A stretch of 64,000 bases of DNA from Centropus unirufus. Taxonomy: Eukaryota > Chordata > Aves > Cuculiformes > Centropidae. Below, one piece after another: positions 1-13,198 of the stretch. Numbering within the stretch: position 1 is the stretch's first letter; each line of letters starts with the position of its first letter. The stretch lies in the NCBI GenBank assembly GCA_013397695.1, contig VYZI01000827.1:83166-147165 (forward strand). The letters are read 5' to 3'. Position numbers and translations under genes: made by a program. The notes beneath the pieces were generated by a model. The model was not told the origin of the DNA. It was given only the letters and a program-made list of their open reading frames with translations, and did not search any database.

Positions 1-118
1 CTGGAGGGATTTAAAATTCAGAGGTGGCAAGGAGCTCAGGAATCTGGTTTTAGTGGTGGGCAGGAACGTTTGGACTTGATGATCTCAAAGGTCTTTTTCA
101 ACTAAGCCATTCTATGAC
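1..118 (+). mobile_element. CR1 LINE, 3' end fragment (cut by window edge)
   Basis: Begins inside the element with CTGGAGGGATTTAAAA, continues through TGGTTTTAGTGGTGGGC and a 'GATGATCTCAAAGGTC' block, and ends in a degraded CCATTCTATGA tail. It belongs to the family with the 'gtttagtggtgggc' 3' end. The 5' part is outside the window. Confidence 0.85.
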
Positions 119-1529
119 ACGAGAGGGGGGACATCTGCATTTAAACCAGGCAGGAAACACACCTGGACCCAGGTAATTATAAAAAATTGCTTTATAATTG
201 TTTTCCAGCACAGTTGCAATTCAGCCCCTTGGTGGAAACTCCGTTCATTTAACCAAGTGCCGACACGCATCTGTCACTACCGTATTGTTAGCTTTAAAAC
301 ACAAGAATACAGCAGAACTTATTAATCTATGTTGCAGTAAACGACATGATTTACAACTGAAATAAAAGCAAATCAGTCCTTCCCCACTGAAGATTCAATA
401 TCAGGGTGCTGTACTGAAGTGCCACACTATTAAGCAGTCATCTTCACAAAATGTATTGCCTTTTGTTATGATCTTATAAATAATTAAATCTAGAAAGCAG
501 TCGTAATAGAAGGAACAAACTGCTGCATTTTATCTCAATCAGGAATGAGAAGAATTGAATAATTCATAATAGGAGTTGCAGCCATTAGCAGGGATTTATG
601 GTATTTTGATTTCACATTAGCAAGAACAAATACATACAACAAGATACGTGCACCAGCCTGACGGTCACGCAGATGGAGAAAGGCTTGAAGCCCTATGTAT
701 AACGGACTTTGAAATACTTAAACATTCCAACAGAACTTTGTTTATTTGGGGTTTTTCATGATATGATCAGATCTAGAAGTAGATTTGCAACTGCCCACGG
801 AAAACAAAGACTTTTTATTCGAGAACACCATAATCCTGTATATTTGTTATACTGTGTGAGCCTTTTGATTCACGGAGTCATTTAACAAGGCCCCTGTTAA
901 CAGAATTTGCTATTTATTAATTTCTTCAGCAGGAGAAAAAAGTCATTTATTTCGGGCTGTACTCTGAAAAGACACACATCTATGCATTTGTTTTCAATTT
1001 AGTAACTTATCTCCGACAATTAGCACTCTACATCAGGCTGGAGACATGAATTAAAGTACATTTTGGCCTAACCTCAACAGTTTGTGGATTGTCTTTTAGA
1101 GACATTTAGAATTTAATTCAAATATTCAGAGTCTATTTCCCCCATGAAGAATTTTAACCCATCGTTGTCTGTGCCTTAGGATGTCGCATTGTCTCAGTGC
1201 CTGGTCCAGGCCTGACTCCTCCCAGGGAGGAGCCTCCCACTGACTCAGGCTCACATCAAGGTTTTCCATAACCACAATACGCATGCAGCTTTTACGTGCT
1301 GCTACGAGGGAATATCACCTTTCAGCTAGACAAAAATCCAGTAGAGGTTGTGTGCTTTAAAAAGATCAGCTGGAGATCAAGCATTACACTGAGGGAAACA
1401 CAAAGTGAAAGGCTACTAAATTATTTCCACCACCACTCACACAGTGAACCGGAGATCCCTTCCTCCTCTTTCCCCTCCCAGCGTTCACAACTTACATTTT
1501 GAGGGTGATAAAATATCAACCAGCTCCAA

Positions 1530-1560
1530 GACTGGTCAAGGAGGTTGACCAAGACCAGTC
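1530..1560. repeat. Nested inverted repeat
   Basis: GACTGGTC (1530-1537) pairs with GACCAGTC (1553-1560). Inside it GGTCAA (1534-1539) can instead pair with TTGACC (1545-1550). The two hairpins are mutually exclusive. No associated gene. Confidence 0.65.
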
Positions 1561-2160
1561 AAGAAGGGGTAGAATTTTTTCCATTTCTGGCCAGAACCGT
1601 TTTGACGCTAAAGTTCCAATGATTCCAGCTTCATCTGAATTCTGATGCGCAACATTTGAACGGGTTAACGCCCCTGGTTTTATTGCTCATTTCCATTCTC
1701 ACGTTAGTTCTGCAGGGGTGTGGAACTTTTACATTGATTGACCAACTCCTGTTGGGCAAATCCCAGTCCTTGAGCAAATTCACTGCCTCAGTGACTGAGC
1801 TGCTAGATACCTTTTACCCAGCCATTCTCCTGTTCTAAATGGCCTTTTTATCTGCGCGGACACAACAGACCACGCCAAGCCTTGAGCACACCCTCACATA
1901 ATGGGAACAGTGAGACCTGACCACTCAACATCAAGCAATCCATCCAGGCCTTTCACCCACCAGGGAATGGGTTAAATCTTAGCCATTAGCTTTAACGCTA
2001 CCGAGATTCCATTCAGTTACACCATTATTTTCTTTTCTACTAAAATTATTATAGGAACCATTAGACACTAAAGGGTCTTTGACAGCAATTTTTATCTACA
2101 GATACCCATGTAGGCATCCATGGTGCAAGGGCTTGGATACAACCATTTGATCCAAGACAC

Positions 2161-2457
2161 AGGGGCCTATGGGTAAGCTGGAGAGGGACTCTTGATCAGG
2201 GAGCGCAGGGATAGGATGAGAGGGGATGTTTTTTAGCAGAAAGAGGGGAGACTGAGATGAGATCTTAGGAAGAAACGTTTTCTGTGAGGGTGGGGAGGCC
2301 CTGGCCTAAGTTGCCCCATCCCTGGAGATGTTCAAGGCCAGGCTGGATGAGGCTTTGATCACTCTGATCCAGTGGGAGGTGTCCCTGACCATGGTAAGGG
2401 TTAGGAACTGGATGAACTTTCAAGTCCCTCCCAACCCCAACCATTCAATTATTCTAT
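2161..2457 (+). mobile_element. CR1 LINE, 5'-truncated, sense
   Basis: Contains the ordered CR1 3' blocks GGGAGCGCAGGGATAGGATGAGAGG, GTGAGGGTGGGGAGGCCCTGG, the 'CCCATCCCTGGAGATGTTCAAGG' region, CTGATCCAGTGGGAGGTGTC and a diverged CCAACCATTCAATTATTCT tail. Only about 300 bases are kept and there is no open frame. It lies in the inferred FBLN2 intron, opposite to the gene's strand. Confidence 0.88.
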
Positions 2458-5400
2458 AGGTAAAGTTCAAAACTGTTATTATTCCCAAGTAAGATTACAT
2501 ATTTGCCAGGGAAAGACAGTGCACCAATTTCCAGATAAAGCATGGATCATGGAGAAGATTGGCATTTTGGCAGCTACAGGCAGCTTTATGTGTTCACTGC
2601 TGGCTTTAATTTAAGCTGTTAATCGCTGGATCAGCACTCACACATGAAAGCGGCACTGTTCAAACCTCTAGAACAAGCTGAGCTCTTGTTCTAATGATGG
2701 GCCATGTTATTCAGTTCCTACCCCTGAGGAAAATAATTTATCTTCCCCAAAACTGTAGTACTTCCTCTTCAGAGTGGGGGAGAACTAAAAAGCAACCACA
2801 GGTTATTGCAAGGGAAGGAGTTTGTGCACTAGGATTAATTCGGATGTGGAACCTTCTAGAAATGAAGATGCGTCTTAATGGAGCACCTCACTTTGAGGAT
2901 CTCATTGCTCACCCACATGGGAAGCTGACAGCCGAGACCCTCGAGTTATAACGTGATTTTTGTAAAAAACAACTGTACAAACTGCCCAAGTCCCCGAGCT
3001 GATGTAATTCAGCCACCCCACAGCTTGGTGCAGCCTGGCAGCCCAGCATCACCTGCATGAAGACCCCTGAGAACATCCAGAGTCTCACCAGCTGTGAAAA
3101 ATGACTCCTCGAGCTGCAGAGCACAACAGCCAACTCCTGAGGTACTGCAGCCTTCGCACCTTCTCACATCTTAAAAGAAAGCTGTCGTTTGGTATAAAAG
3201 CAGGATGGGTTACCTTCACCTGCTGCAACCATCCTCATCCACCAGGAATGAGTGGAGAAAGAATAGAAATGGTACAGGAGCAGTTTCCATCGCTTTTCCA
3301 TGAGCACAAACTGTCAGGGAAAGGAAGGAAGCAGAAAGCTGCTTTTACCGTCTAGTCAGCGTTCTTGACTTGTTTCCTACTCCTGCATAGAAAAAAAAAA
3401 TTAAAAATCTTGAAAATATATTGATGGTTTTAGACATGTCTATCTCTCCTTCTAAAGGAAGGGGTATACAGATCTGCTATGCACCCTGCACATCCGTTTC
3501 ACAAGAATCATTTGGCAACACTGGAGGAAAAGGTACTGTAATTCCTTATCAAACAGCTACTGAGAACGTAAACTCATGTGTTATGGCAAATGATGAAGAA
3601 CAATTTCACAAAACAACAGTCAACTTAGAGCAGTTCTTCAAAATATTGAAAAAGACCTGCGAGTCGTCTTCCTGCTCTAATCCCTTCACCATTTAAAGCT
3701 TTAAGAAAAAGTACTGTGGCTTTACCCCTTAATAGGCTGTCATTCCTTATCTTATCAACTGTCTGGAAGGCTTTATTAAATTCCCTCATTGACTTTCACC
3801 ATTTGGTTTTGCATTGTAACACATCCTTAACTTGATTTATTGGAGATGGCTAGCAAGACATTTTAATGAGCAAAGGTAAAGAGGAGAGGAGCATTTATCT
3901 TGGCAGAGATAGGGGAGGGGAGAGTGGCAGCTCAGCCCCAAAGGCAGCTGCACTCACTCCAAGCCGAATTCTCACTTACATCACCAGGACCGGGTGAGCT
4001 TTTCTCAGGGCTGGTTCCCAGACAAATGAGCGTATGGTTTGGTCCGTGCAGGTTACGGCAGGCTCCTCAAAGTGCCTCCGTGTTCAGGGGCACATTTGAC
4101 TCTAATTCTTACTGAAATGAGAGCGGGGCTGGAGTGTTTCCACGATCAAATCCGCAGTTAGCTCAGTGCTGGGGAGGGGGCTTTGAGCCACGCGCACTCA
4201 TTAGACTTGCCATCTCCTCTCATTGGAAATAATGAAAAACCAGATTGCGGGAGAAATATAGGCTGAGAGTTCAACGCAGTTCATGGCTTCAATCCAGTGC
4301 CTAATCCTTCTCTCCTCTTTTCCATCGTCCTCTTCCATTCCTACTGGGATTTGCCATGCCATCACCATGGCAATAGGAGCAGGGTTCCTCACACTTGCAG
4401 CAACCTGCCTTCATTTTAAATTTCATACAGCACGGGGCTTTTCTGGACTCTCCTGCTCCCTCTGAAGTCACCTGTGTCTCTTTAGAAATAAATCCATCCC
4501 ACCATCCATCCAGGACAAGTTCCTCTCAGATTGCCTTCACTCCATGGGAGGCATCTGCTTTCCATTTCAACCTGAAAACACTCTGTTTCCTACATTATTC
4601 TTTCTTCATAAATTCCCTATGCTGGCTTGCTTGGCAAAATACAGAGAGTTGTGTCTGCCCGAAGGCACGGTGAAAAACTGAATAAACCAAAGGGAACGTT
4701 CTCATTTTACTACGCACTCTACAATGGAGACATACATCAACGTAACTTCGATCCTGCCCGGGACCGGCAGAGTTTGTTCAATGTGTGAATGGATAGCAAT
4801 CTTATATTCCCTCTGGCTTCAGCTCTAGATAATCCTCGTGAGTCAAAACTTGAATTACCTGTGCCAGAGGTCAGATAATTTAGACTATGTTTGGTCTTTA
4901 TCGTTTCCATGACAGCGCCCTTTATTGGCTCCAGGTTGAAAGAACCATGGGGAGGGGGGCAACTACATAAATTCTGCAACCTTTTTCATCAACTGAAAAC
5001 CAAAGCAATTTCTCTTCCTGCCTTTTACAACCCTGGCTCATTTGGGTCTATCCTTCTGTCCCTGCGTTTAGAGTGAAACCGTTCACAGACAATCATCCTT
5101 CTACGACCTACAATAATAACTCAACGTAGGCATCATGTTTCTTGCCCTTCAGCACAGTCTTGGCTGTATTTTTCTCCTCAACTTCCCTTCCCCAGATATT
5201 GCACAGGGTGTGTTTATGCTGTCTATTAACATTCAAAAGAGCTGAGGCTCTGGAAAGCCTGGTTCTGATTACCCTTGTAATTCCTGACTAAAGATTTTAT
5301 CCTGGAGGAGAGCATGCTCTTGTGTCCACTCCTTTTGTGGCCAGGTAGGCTTCTTTCTTCAAAGCTGCCATTTCCACCAGCACTGTTTAATTTTTAAAGA

Positions 5401-5902
5401 TAAAATTAAGAGGTATAGTGTTTATCAGGGATGTTGCCGGGGACTGCCTTTCCCAATATTTGGGAAAGTCAGGCAGGATCACTGAATCTGCTGCAACTCA
5501 CGCATTTCATACAAAAGAACTTGCAGTACATTCTTAGCCAAATTCAGCTGAGGTTGTAATGGTAATTAAATTACAAAAATAATATTATTAAAGAAAAATG
5601 CTATAGAAGTATGAAGATGTAAATGACGTAAAATGAAAAAAAGAAAGTAAAGTGAAAAAAAGAAGTAAATGAAGGCCACTGCTTTTGTGTTTATCTTCAG
5701 GAAACAGCTCATTAGTTTCACTCTGCAACTATTCAAACCCACACTGCTGCACCAGGACAGCCATCCATCAAGACATGCTGCTGCTTTAAGAGTCGAGCAG
5801 TAAAAAAATGTCTTTGTTTTGGACTGGGAGCCTTGATCAAGGACAAGGTGAGCTATTGTGCCAGCTCGCAGTTCAATTGCTTAACAGCGCCAGACACACA
5901 TT

Positions 5903-6131
5903 AATCATGGAATGGTTTAGGCTGGAAGGGACCTCAAAGCCCATCCAGTTCCAACCCCTTTGCCACAGGCAGGGTCACCTCCCACTGGATCAGGGGCTCC
6001 AAGCCCCATCCAACCTGGCCTTGAACACCTCCAGGGATGGGGCAGCCACCACTGCTCTGGGCAACCTGGGCCAGGGCCTCCCCACCCTCACAGCAAAACA
6101 TTTCTCCCCAGGATCTCATCTCAATCTCCAC
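5903..6131 (-). mobile_element. CR1 LINE, 5'-truncated, antisense
   Basis: Reads as the reverse complement of the CR1 3' end: ATCATGGAATGGTTTAGGCT, ACCTCAAAGCCCATCCAGTT, CACTGGATCAGGGGCTCCAA, CACCTCCAGGGATGGGGCAG and CATTTCTCCCCAGGATCTCA. It is close to the other copies of the 'ACCTCAAAGCCC' family and contains no intact reading frame. Confidence 0.9.
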
Positions 6132-7320
6132 GTGCACAGAGCCAACACCCGAGAGGGAACGGACGATGAACAGTGAAATGAAGCTGGCCCCAAAGCTCAC
6201 TTGTTTATCAGGCTGCAGTTGTGAGCTTTGAGGTGGTTGAGTTTTGCAACTTTGCTAATTGAAAAAATCTCAGGGAGATGAGCAACTGATCAGTGCAACC
6301 GCATGCAGTGCAGAAGGAAAATCCATGCTCTTTGCTGTCCTTCAGGAGAGCTCAACCAGAAGCTGCTCCCAGAAAAACACCGCAATCATTTCTGGGAGAG
6401 AGAAAAAAAAAAAATAAAAAGAGGCCAAAATGTTCTTCCTCTCCATGACCAATTCATGCAAAGCAGGAACCCAGTAACACTCATCAGAGCAGTTGTTCAC
6501 CGTGAATTGAGCGCTCATTACTATTCAGAACATCGCTGAAACAAACTGGGAGAACTCCTGCCCTGACTCATCCCCAGCTGCTGGTACCAGCTCCTTTGCT
6601 CAGCACGACGTTCCAAGTAACTGCATGGAGCGTGTTAACAGTGGAAGAGCAGCTCCAACCAGAGGTCCGAGGTTCTCCTACCTTGAACTGATAAGAGAAG
6701 ATAGAGATCAGGATGCCCCAGGGATGCTTAAAATGAACAAACCACTGCCGTAGGGCTCCAGCTCACCTTGCGTGGGCGTCCTCCTGTACTCCCTACTGGC
6801 CCTTGCCAGGTTTATCACCATAAACTACGTTGTTTATTTATTTTCCGGTGTTCTGGAGAGCGCTCTCATTTCCTTTGGCCTTTCTGGAGTCCCACAATCA
6901 GAGTTTGTGCAAGTATTTCAGCAATAATTATTGCAGCCCGGGACGTTTCCAGGATTAATGATGGCCTGGAAGAGTCTATGGCCCATGGTTCTGCCCAGAT
7001 CCATCAACCCTAAGGAGGCTGGAATTCTCTAGGAAGCACCCAGTGCCTGAGCACTTATTGCAAAGGAAATTCAGTGAGATACTTTACTCAACAGCAACAA
7101 AACAAACTTCCTTCCATTCTGCAAAAATGTAGGAGGAAATATTAATTTGAATAGGCCAACAATGATGCTTGGACTTTTTCTGGGGAATTCAGCAGGAAGC
7201 TGCTCTTTTGCCATGCAGTGCGCACCAGAGCTTGTTTGGCAACAAGATTTTTCAGTAGCCTAAGAAATAAATTATTTGGGCTAGAAATCAGGAAAACAGA
7301 GTTTTAATCTTCTAAATGAA

Positions 7321-7380
7321 GCTCCAGGTGAGGTCTCACCAGAGCAGAGCAGAGGGGCAAAGTCCCTTTCCCTATGAACC
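7321..7380 (-). mobile_element. CR1 LINE internal shard
   Basis: A short match (GCTCCAGGTGAGGTCTCACC followed by an AGAGGGGCAAAGTCCCTTTCC-type segment) resembles the more 5' part of the longer CR1 copy at about 47290-47340. No 3' tail is attached, so it is an isolated remnant. Confidence 0.55.
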
Positions 7381-8504
7381 CCATCACCTGCCCCCAGCCA
7401 CACAACGTGTTTAATTCCCTAATTCCTCCCTGCCGAAAATCTACGTCACTCATACCACGCACACACGACTCACGCGTTTGGTTTCAACTCATTGTTCGTG
7501 ATCAAAAGGAGCAAGTCACGCTCGTATGCCTTCAAAATTAATGACAATATTGTACACCTGCAAGCTCTGCAGTGACCTTCAAGTGAGGCAAACATATGCA
7601 AATTATTTGCAAATTATTGTCTACCATGGCAGGAGGGGATGTTTTCACCTAAAGCCAGGGTTTAACCCAGTGCCCACAGAAGCCCACAGCCCCTGCCTGC
7701 TCCTTCATTAATGATTAATGCCCAAGGCCCTTGACTATGTAGAAGAACTCCAAACATATTAATGTTTGGAATATATTACGTGGGGTATATTAATTCAAGT
7801 CCTTAGTTCAGCAGCACTGATGAAACTGAGACATTTCCTGAAGTCCTTTGCTGACTCAAGTCCTGCGCGAGGCGCAGCAAGATCAAGTGCAGCCGTGCTT
7901 CCCACAAAGAACATTCAACAAGTAACATCTGGCTCCTGAGAAGTATGAAACAATCACAAGGACGTTGTGAAAAGATCAGCATTCCATTAGCTGACAGCTT
8001 TATCTCCCTCTGCTTCTCCAGTGGGCTCAGCATTTCATGCCTTTGTGAGCTGCAGAGGCACTCGCAGGGCTTTTCCCTCTCAAGGAGTCACATGGACACC
8101 ACCCACAAGCACAAACACGACTAGAAGGACACAGCCGTGGTCCAGCTTGGCCAGGAATCTGATCTCAGCCAAGTGCCAGCAGCATCCTCTCATTTTCCTC
8201 ATCAGGTGCAATTTCTTCCCAATTAGCCTCCAAAAACTCTACTCTTCCTGGGAAAGGCCTCTGACAAACCAAGCGGCACACCCCACACATCCTAAATGGG
8301 ATCTTGGAGGCAGGAAAGGAGGCAAGTTCCTGTGGGATGGACCCTCCTTCCCGCTGCCAGGCTCCCCAGCAATTCAGTAACCTCAATCCCTACCTCATGG
8401 GAGGGGAAATTCCCTCTTACAGCACTAAAACTCAAACATTTTAAGAATTCAGAGATTAAACGTGTCATAATCCCCACCTGTATCCTGGACCGCCAACCCT
8501 ATCC

Positions 8505-8722
8505 TGGCCTGGGGATTCTGCTCTCGTGAGACCCCGCCTGGAGCCCTGCGTTCAGGTCTGGAGTCCTCAGCACAGGAAGGAGCTGTTGGGGTGAGTCCAC
8601 AAGAGACCACAAGGATGATCCAAGGGCTGGAGCCCTGCCCTCAGTGCCCCTTCCCATGGCAGGGGCATGGATCTGGATGGCCTTTGAGGCTTCTTCCAAC
8701 CCAAACCATTCCATGATTCTAC
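8505..8722 (+). mobile_element. CR1 LINE with internal deletion, sense
   Basis: The 5' part has GTGAGACCCCGCCTGGAGCC, GGTCTGGAGTCCTCAGCACA and GATGATCCAAGGGCTGGAGC. It jumps directly to the 3' end (CCCATGGCAGGGGCATGGAT, TTCTTCCAACCCAAACCATT, CCATGATTCT). The central blocks found in other copies are missing, which indicates an internal deletion of a few hundred bases. Confidence 0.85.
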
Positions 8723-9290
8723 GTCGCACCCACAAACTCCAGAACATGAAGCATTTTTTTTTACGTCCTTTTCAACGACTCCCATGCAATGATGGCTCCT
8801 GCACTGCAGTGCTCTGGGTGCACCTCTACAATGCCCAGAAGCTCCTGCCCCGCTTCCCACTCTCAGATGCCCACATCACCAATAAACTGATGGAGACCTC
8901 AGCGGCAAACAGAATGGGAGCAGCGTGCCGGGCAACGTCCTTGGCAGTGGCCGAGCACCAGGCAGATCCCTCCCCCAGTGATGAAAGCATCTTTCTTCAT
9001 CAAGGGAGAGGGTTCAGCTTTGAACTTGCTGCTTCTCCCACTCAACAAACGCTTCTTGTTAACTGCCAGCTCTTTCCTAATCGCTGTCAGACATCAGCTT
9101 TCATGTAGGACAAGGGCCACGCGAGGGTGAGAGGGGAAAAATCCTTAGCCTCGATGGTACAGATGGAAACACGGGGTCAAAATCTGGCTTCTCGTGGGGC
9201 TTTGCCACTCTGTAAATGCCTGGAACAGGAAGGAGCAGGAGTGGAGATGAGGTATGTGTGACTATGGCAGACTATCAGCACACATTTTTG

Positions 9291-9318
9291 CAAAACAAAA
9301 CAAAACAAAAATAAAAAT
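9291..9318 (+). repeat. (CAAAA)n microsatellite
   Basis: Four CAAAA-type units followed by AAATAAAAAT. Confidence 0.85.
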
Positions 9319-10136
9319 TTCTTATCATGCCAGATAGCTGAAGCCTTATAAAAATTTGAAGCAAAATCTATGCATTTCCAACCCTGCGAGACCACCAGCC
9401 CGACTGCAGGTACCCACGCTACACCTACTGCAGATGAGACACGGAGCTCTGCGAGGCCCGGCGCTGTCCCTACAGCGCTGATGGTCGGGGTGAGGGCACG
9501 GGAGAAGCCTTTCTTGTACCAGCAGCACGACTGAAGGTTACAGCTGCCATGCCACAGCAGCTCCAGTGCTCCTGCTGAGCTCCTCCGGCAAGGGTTAGGA
9601 CCACCAGCAGCGTTCATTGGCAAGGCTGCTTCTAGGGAGGAGTTGTTTGGTTTGAAATTCAAGTTAAACGCGCTGCAACCACATTATAATGTGAGACTGG
9701 CTCTCTGGCAAAAGGCAATAGGAAACTCTAGGGAGCACGAGCTTCCTTTGCAATTTGTTACAAAAAAACCTTTCAAATAAAATATGAATATTCAGCTTTC
9801 AACGACAGCAAAGTGCTGTCCTCACGTCTCAGGTGAGGTCTACTCTTTTCAACCACCTCGCGCGCAGCTCTGACCATGAGCCTGGTCTGTGTGGCACCGT
9901 TACACACGGATAAAAGCTCCAGGATCCCAGCTGCAGGGGCAGGCGGAAACAACCGCAGCAGCAACAGCTCCTTGCAACACTGAGCAATGTCATCTGTGTC
10001 CAGCTGGCCTCCTGAGCTCCTACCCTGGAAGGTTTCTCATTTCTGTTTTTCCTTTCAGAGTCCTGTAGCCTCCTCCCTTCGCTGCCTGCACACATCGCTT
10101 CTATCTTCCTTGGCTGGTTTTCCTTATCTCCCCTCA

Positions 10137-10332
10137 AATCATAGAATCACGGCCTGGGTGAGAAGGGACCTCAAAGTCCACCCAGTTCCAACCCTCCTGC
10201 CTTTCCCTGCTCAAGAGCCCCTTCCCAGCTTTCCTGGAGCCCCTTTCAGGGCTGGAAGCTGCTCTGAGGTCTCTGTGGATCCTTCTCCAGGCTGAACAAC
10301 CCCAGCTCCCTCAGCCACTCCTCGCACGGGAG
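10137..10332 (-). mobile_element. CR1 LINE with internal deletion, antisense
   Basis: Starts with AATCATAGAATCACGGCCTG and ACCTCAAAGTCCACCCAGTT, then skips the 'warped middle' blocks and resumes at CCTTCCCAGCTTTCCTGGAG, GGCTGGAAGCTGCTCTGAGG and CTCCAGGCTGAACAACCCCA. The order matches the longer copy at 46783-47372 with the centre lost. Confidence 0.88.
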
Positions 10333-10805
10333 GTTTTTCTTCCTCCCTACAAATTTTCCCATCCTATAGTTGCTGGATTTCCTAGGACTGGGGAAACAGT
10401 TTTGCAATGTCCAGGTCTCCAAGGCTTCCTGCCAATGTACATCTACAACACAAAAATTCTACAGTCAATGATTCCTAAAGTTGTTTCACACACAGCTGTA
10501 CAGTGGAGCTGACACACAAAAAACAACAGAAAATGAGGAAAATACATCGGTATTTAAACACTAAAGGTTACACCAGTTGCCAAGAGCCAGCATCAGGCTT
10601 CAAACAAAATCAGCCCAAGATCAGCAAGAACCCAAACTGCCCAATGAAGACCCAACATCAACAATAAGTCCTAACAGGTAAGATTTCCTAAATGCTGTTT
10701 CCATGGAATAATTCCAAAGCACTTCATGTGTTTAAGAAGTTTAAATTTTATATATTTGATTTCGTATAACTGATATTTGCTAAAAAGACTCAACATTTTT
10801 AATTC

Positions 10806-10976
10806 TGCCCAGGGCAGCGCTGGAGTCCCCATCCCTGGAGGTTAACAAGGTGCTCGGGAATCTGGTTTAGTGGTAGGCCGGTATGATTGGACTCAAGAAG
10901 CTCAGTGAGTGTCAAATGTCAAATGCCTCAGACCTCAAATGTCTTTTCCAACCAAACGATTCTATGATTCTATGAT
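10806..10976 (+). mobile_element. CR1 LINE 3' end, sense
   Basis: Has GCCCAGGGCAGCGCTGGAGT, CCCATCCCTGGAGG, a GGTTTAGTGGTAGGCCGG block and a tail with duplicated ATTCTATGATTCTATGA. A small local duplication (TGTCAAATG / CCTCAAATG) is present before the tail. It belongs to the 'gtttagtggt' family. Confidence 0.87.
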
Positions 10977-11995
10977 AAGTACAGGCCCAACAATAAACAA
11001 ATTAATTACAGTAAACATAACTCCTTCAAAAATAAAGTTATTATTACATTTTCATGCATAAAATGCAAATGGAAAACCCAGAAATAACACGCAGGTATTC
11101 CTGGAGTTGGGAGTAATTTAGAGGTTCATTCTGGCTGTACCAATCCCCTCACGTGTCCAATATGCAGTGAAAGAAGTATCTCTAAAGTGAAAAAAAGAAA
11201 GTTCCTTAGCCTTCTTTTAACCAATGAGAATCTTTAAAATTGAGCTCCATTGGAACCCACAGAAACCATCCCAGCAGCCTGCTACCTACCCAAGAGATAA
11301 CAATTTCCATTTGCAAAACACAGCCCTGAAGTGACAACACAAAGCTTTAGAGTGATAAGAGAAACCTGATAATCTGCTCCTTAAAAGAAAAAAAACCAAC
11401 CAAATTTCTCATTCTGCTGAATCAAATTACTAGCAAACAGATCGCTATTAAATGCCCCCAAATAAATCTCTGCAAGCCTCAGACTCTTAATTTCTTGACA
11501 GCATGCGTAATGAATACCAAGAGCTTGAGGTATTCCAATACGCAGGAGGACTGAATCATTTTTTTGGCCATACAAAAAGGAGATAATTTAAAAACGTAAT
11601 CCTACCAGACTGACAGCTGAGGTAACCACCCCGAGTGACAGATCTATCTGCAGAACCACACGAAGCCTGGCGCCATCCCAAAACTCCTCTCTCCGTCATC
11701 AGGCGCTGACTGAAAGCTATGATCAGCGCGCGACTTTCAATACTGAGACTGTTTTCAGTATGGAAAGGAAACCTTTACCCAAATACGACATAAGAAGCTT
11801 AAAAAACAGCCAAGAATGCAAAGAGTGGAAAAGTCGATTAAAAGGAAGGATGCTCTTCTGCCATGGATCGCACACACCGTGCAGCACGAGTGACAAGGGG
11901 GTAACTCCACGTCGCACAAAGGCGGTGCCAGTTCAGAATGCTCAATTTTGGTGATGAAAGCCCTAGAAAAACAGAATAAATCATGTACTCAAAGA

Positions 11996-12100
11996 CTCAT
12001 GGAATGGGTTGGGTTGGAAGGGACCTTAAAGACTTGCCAGTTCCAACATGCCTGTACGACGGGAGGTCGGAATCCATCCTGCCGCTGGATCAGGTAGCTC
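11996..12100 (-). mobile_element. CR1 LINE 3' end remnant, antisense
   Basis: CTCATGGAATGGGTTGGGTT, GGAAGGGACCTTAAAGACTT and CCGCTGGATCAGGTAGCTCC preserve the CR1 3' blocks in reverse complement. The copy fades within about 100 bases and is diverged. Confidence 0.75.
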
Positions 12101-12402
12101 CTAGCCTCACTGCAATGCGCTGTGCATTAACCATCAGATCCCACTTCATTGATAGGAGGATGAAGGTGAATTAAAAAAAAAGCTTCCTCGTACAACTCTG
12201 CTACTGTGAGTTGGATGCTGAACCTCCTGACCTGGAGCCCAGAACAGCACCAGAGGGAACACCAAGAGGAGGACGACAGAGTCACCTCTGCAAGGGCCGT
12301 CCCTGCCTCCCTGCACACAGCCCCGTCACCCACGGGACTCCTGGCAGAAACTTCTGGTGTTGCTTCAGGATCAAAAAAAAAATATTATTGTAGCCTCAAA
12401 TG

Positions 12403-12673
12403 GAATCACAGAAAATAATTCTGGGATGGAAAAGGCCTCTAAGCCCAACCAACCCAACCATCCACACACCACCGTGCCTACTAAGCCATATCCCCAAGCA
12501 CCACATTTGTATTCTTTTTTAACACCTCCAGGGATGGAGACTCCACCACTGCCTCTGCCGGTGTTTTATCACTCTCTCACTAAAGAAATTGTTCCTTATA
12601 TCCATATCTATACCTCCCCTGGTGCAACTTGAAGCCATTTCCCCTCGTCCCATCAGCCGTTCCTTGGGAGAAG
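12403..12673 (-). mobile_element. CR1 LINE, 5'-truncated, antisense ('CTAAACCATGTCC' family)
   Basis: Contains GAATCACAGAAAATAATTCT, CACCGTGCCTACTAAGCCAT, CACCTCCAGGGATGGAGACT, CCACCACTGCC, TACCTCCCCTGGTGCAACTT and TCCTTGGGAGAAG in family order. Diverged, with small indels. Confidence 0.87.
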
Positions 12674-13178
12674 TAAACTATCAGCAGAGGTAAATCTTCA
12701 GTGCGTGTTTATAGCCAGGTAATGTTGAAAGGAGTCAACGCTTTCTTCCATGCCTTTAGCCCGGATTGCGAGGTGAGAAATACAAAGAACCCAAACCGTA
12801 CAACCCAAAGCTGTCGAACACATCACAGTGGCGATACAAACCCCTATTCTTATTTTCTTATATTTGCGGTATATTCAAGGATTCCTTTGAATCCTGTGGC
12901 ATTCCTGCTTACTGCCCCATCACAAATCAGCTTTCTTAAAACTTTGTATTTACCTCCGCGGCAGTAGCAGAATCTCAGCCCTTGTTATGAAGGTGAGAGT
13001 TGATGCGCACAATCTTGCCCGTGATGGACCCATGAACCACCCTTTCCTTTTAACCCCTAGGAGTGAAGCGCAACTGAAGGGATAGGATGCCCAGATCATG
13101 TTGGGAGTTTATTACTCCAGAAAAACCCATTTACAGAACATCCAAAAGGGATAACGATTTGTCCCTGTTACAGATGGA

Positions 13179-13198
13179 GATATATATATATATATATT
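13179..13198 (+). repeat. (AT)n microsatellite
   Basis: About nine AT dinucleotides in a row. Confidence 0.9.

Larger units (their letters stand above)
119..5902 (-). other. Inferred FBLN2 intron, AT-rich unique sequence
   Basis: Apart from the CR1 copy at 2161-2457 and the inverted repeat at 1530-1560, this is AT-rich sequence with no supportable exon. A small perfect hairpin (CTCCTCCC/GGAGGAG) lies near 1216-1232 and an A-rich patch at about 5618-5670. An open frame at 3424-3696 is discussed in the findings. Assignment to an FBLN2 intron is by position only. Confidence 0.5.
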
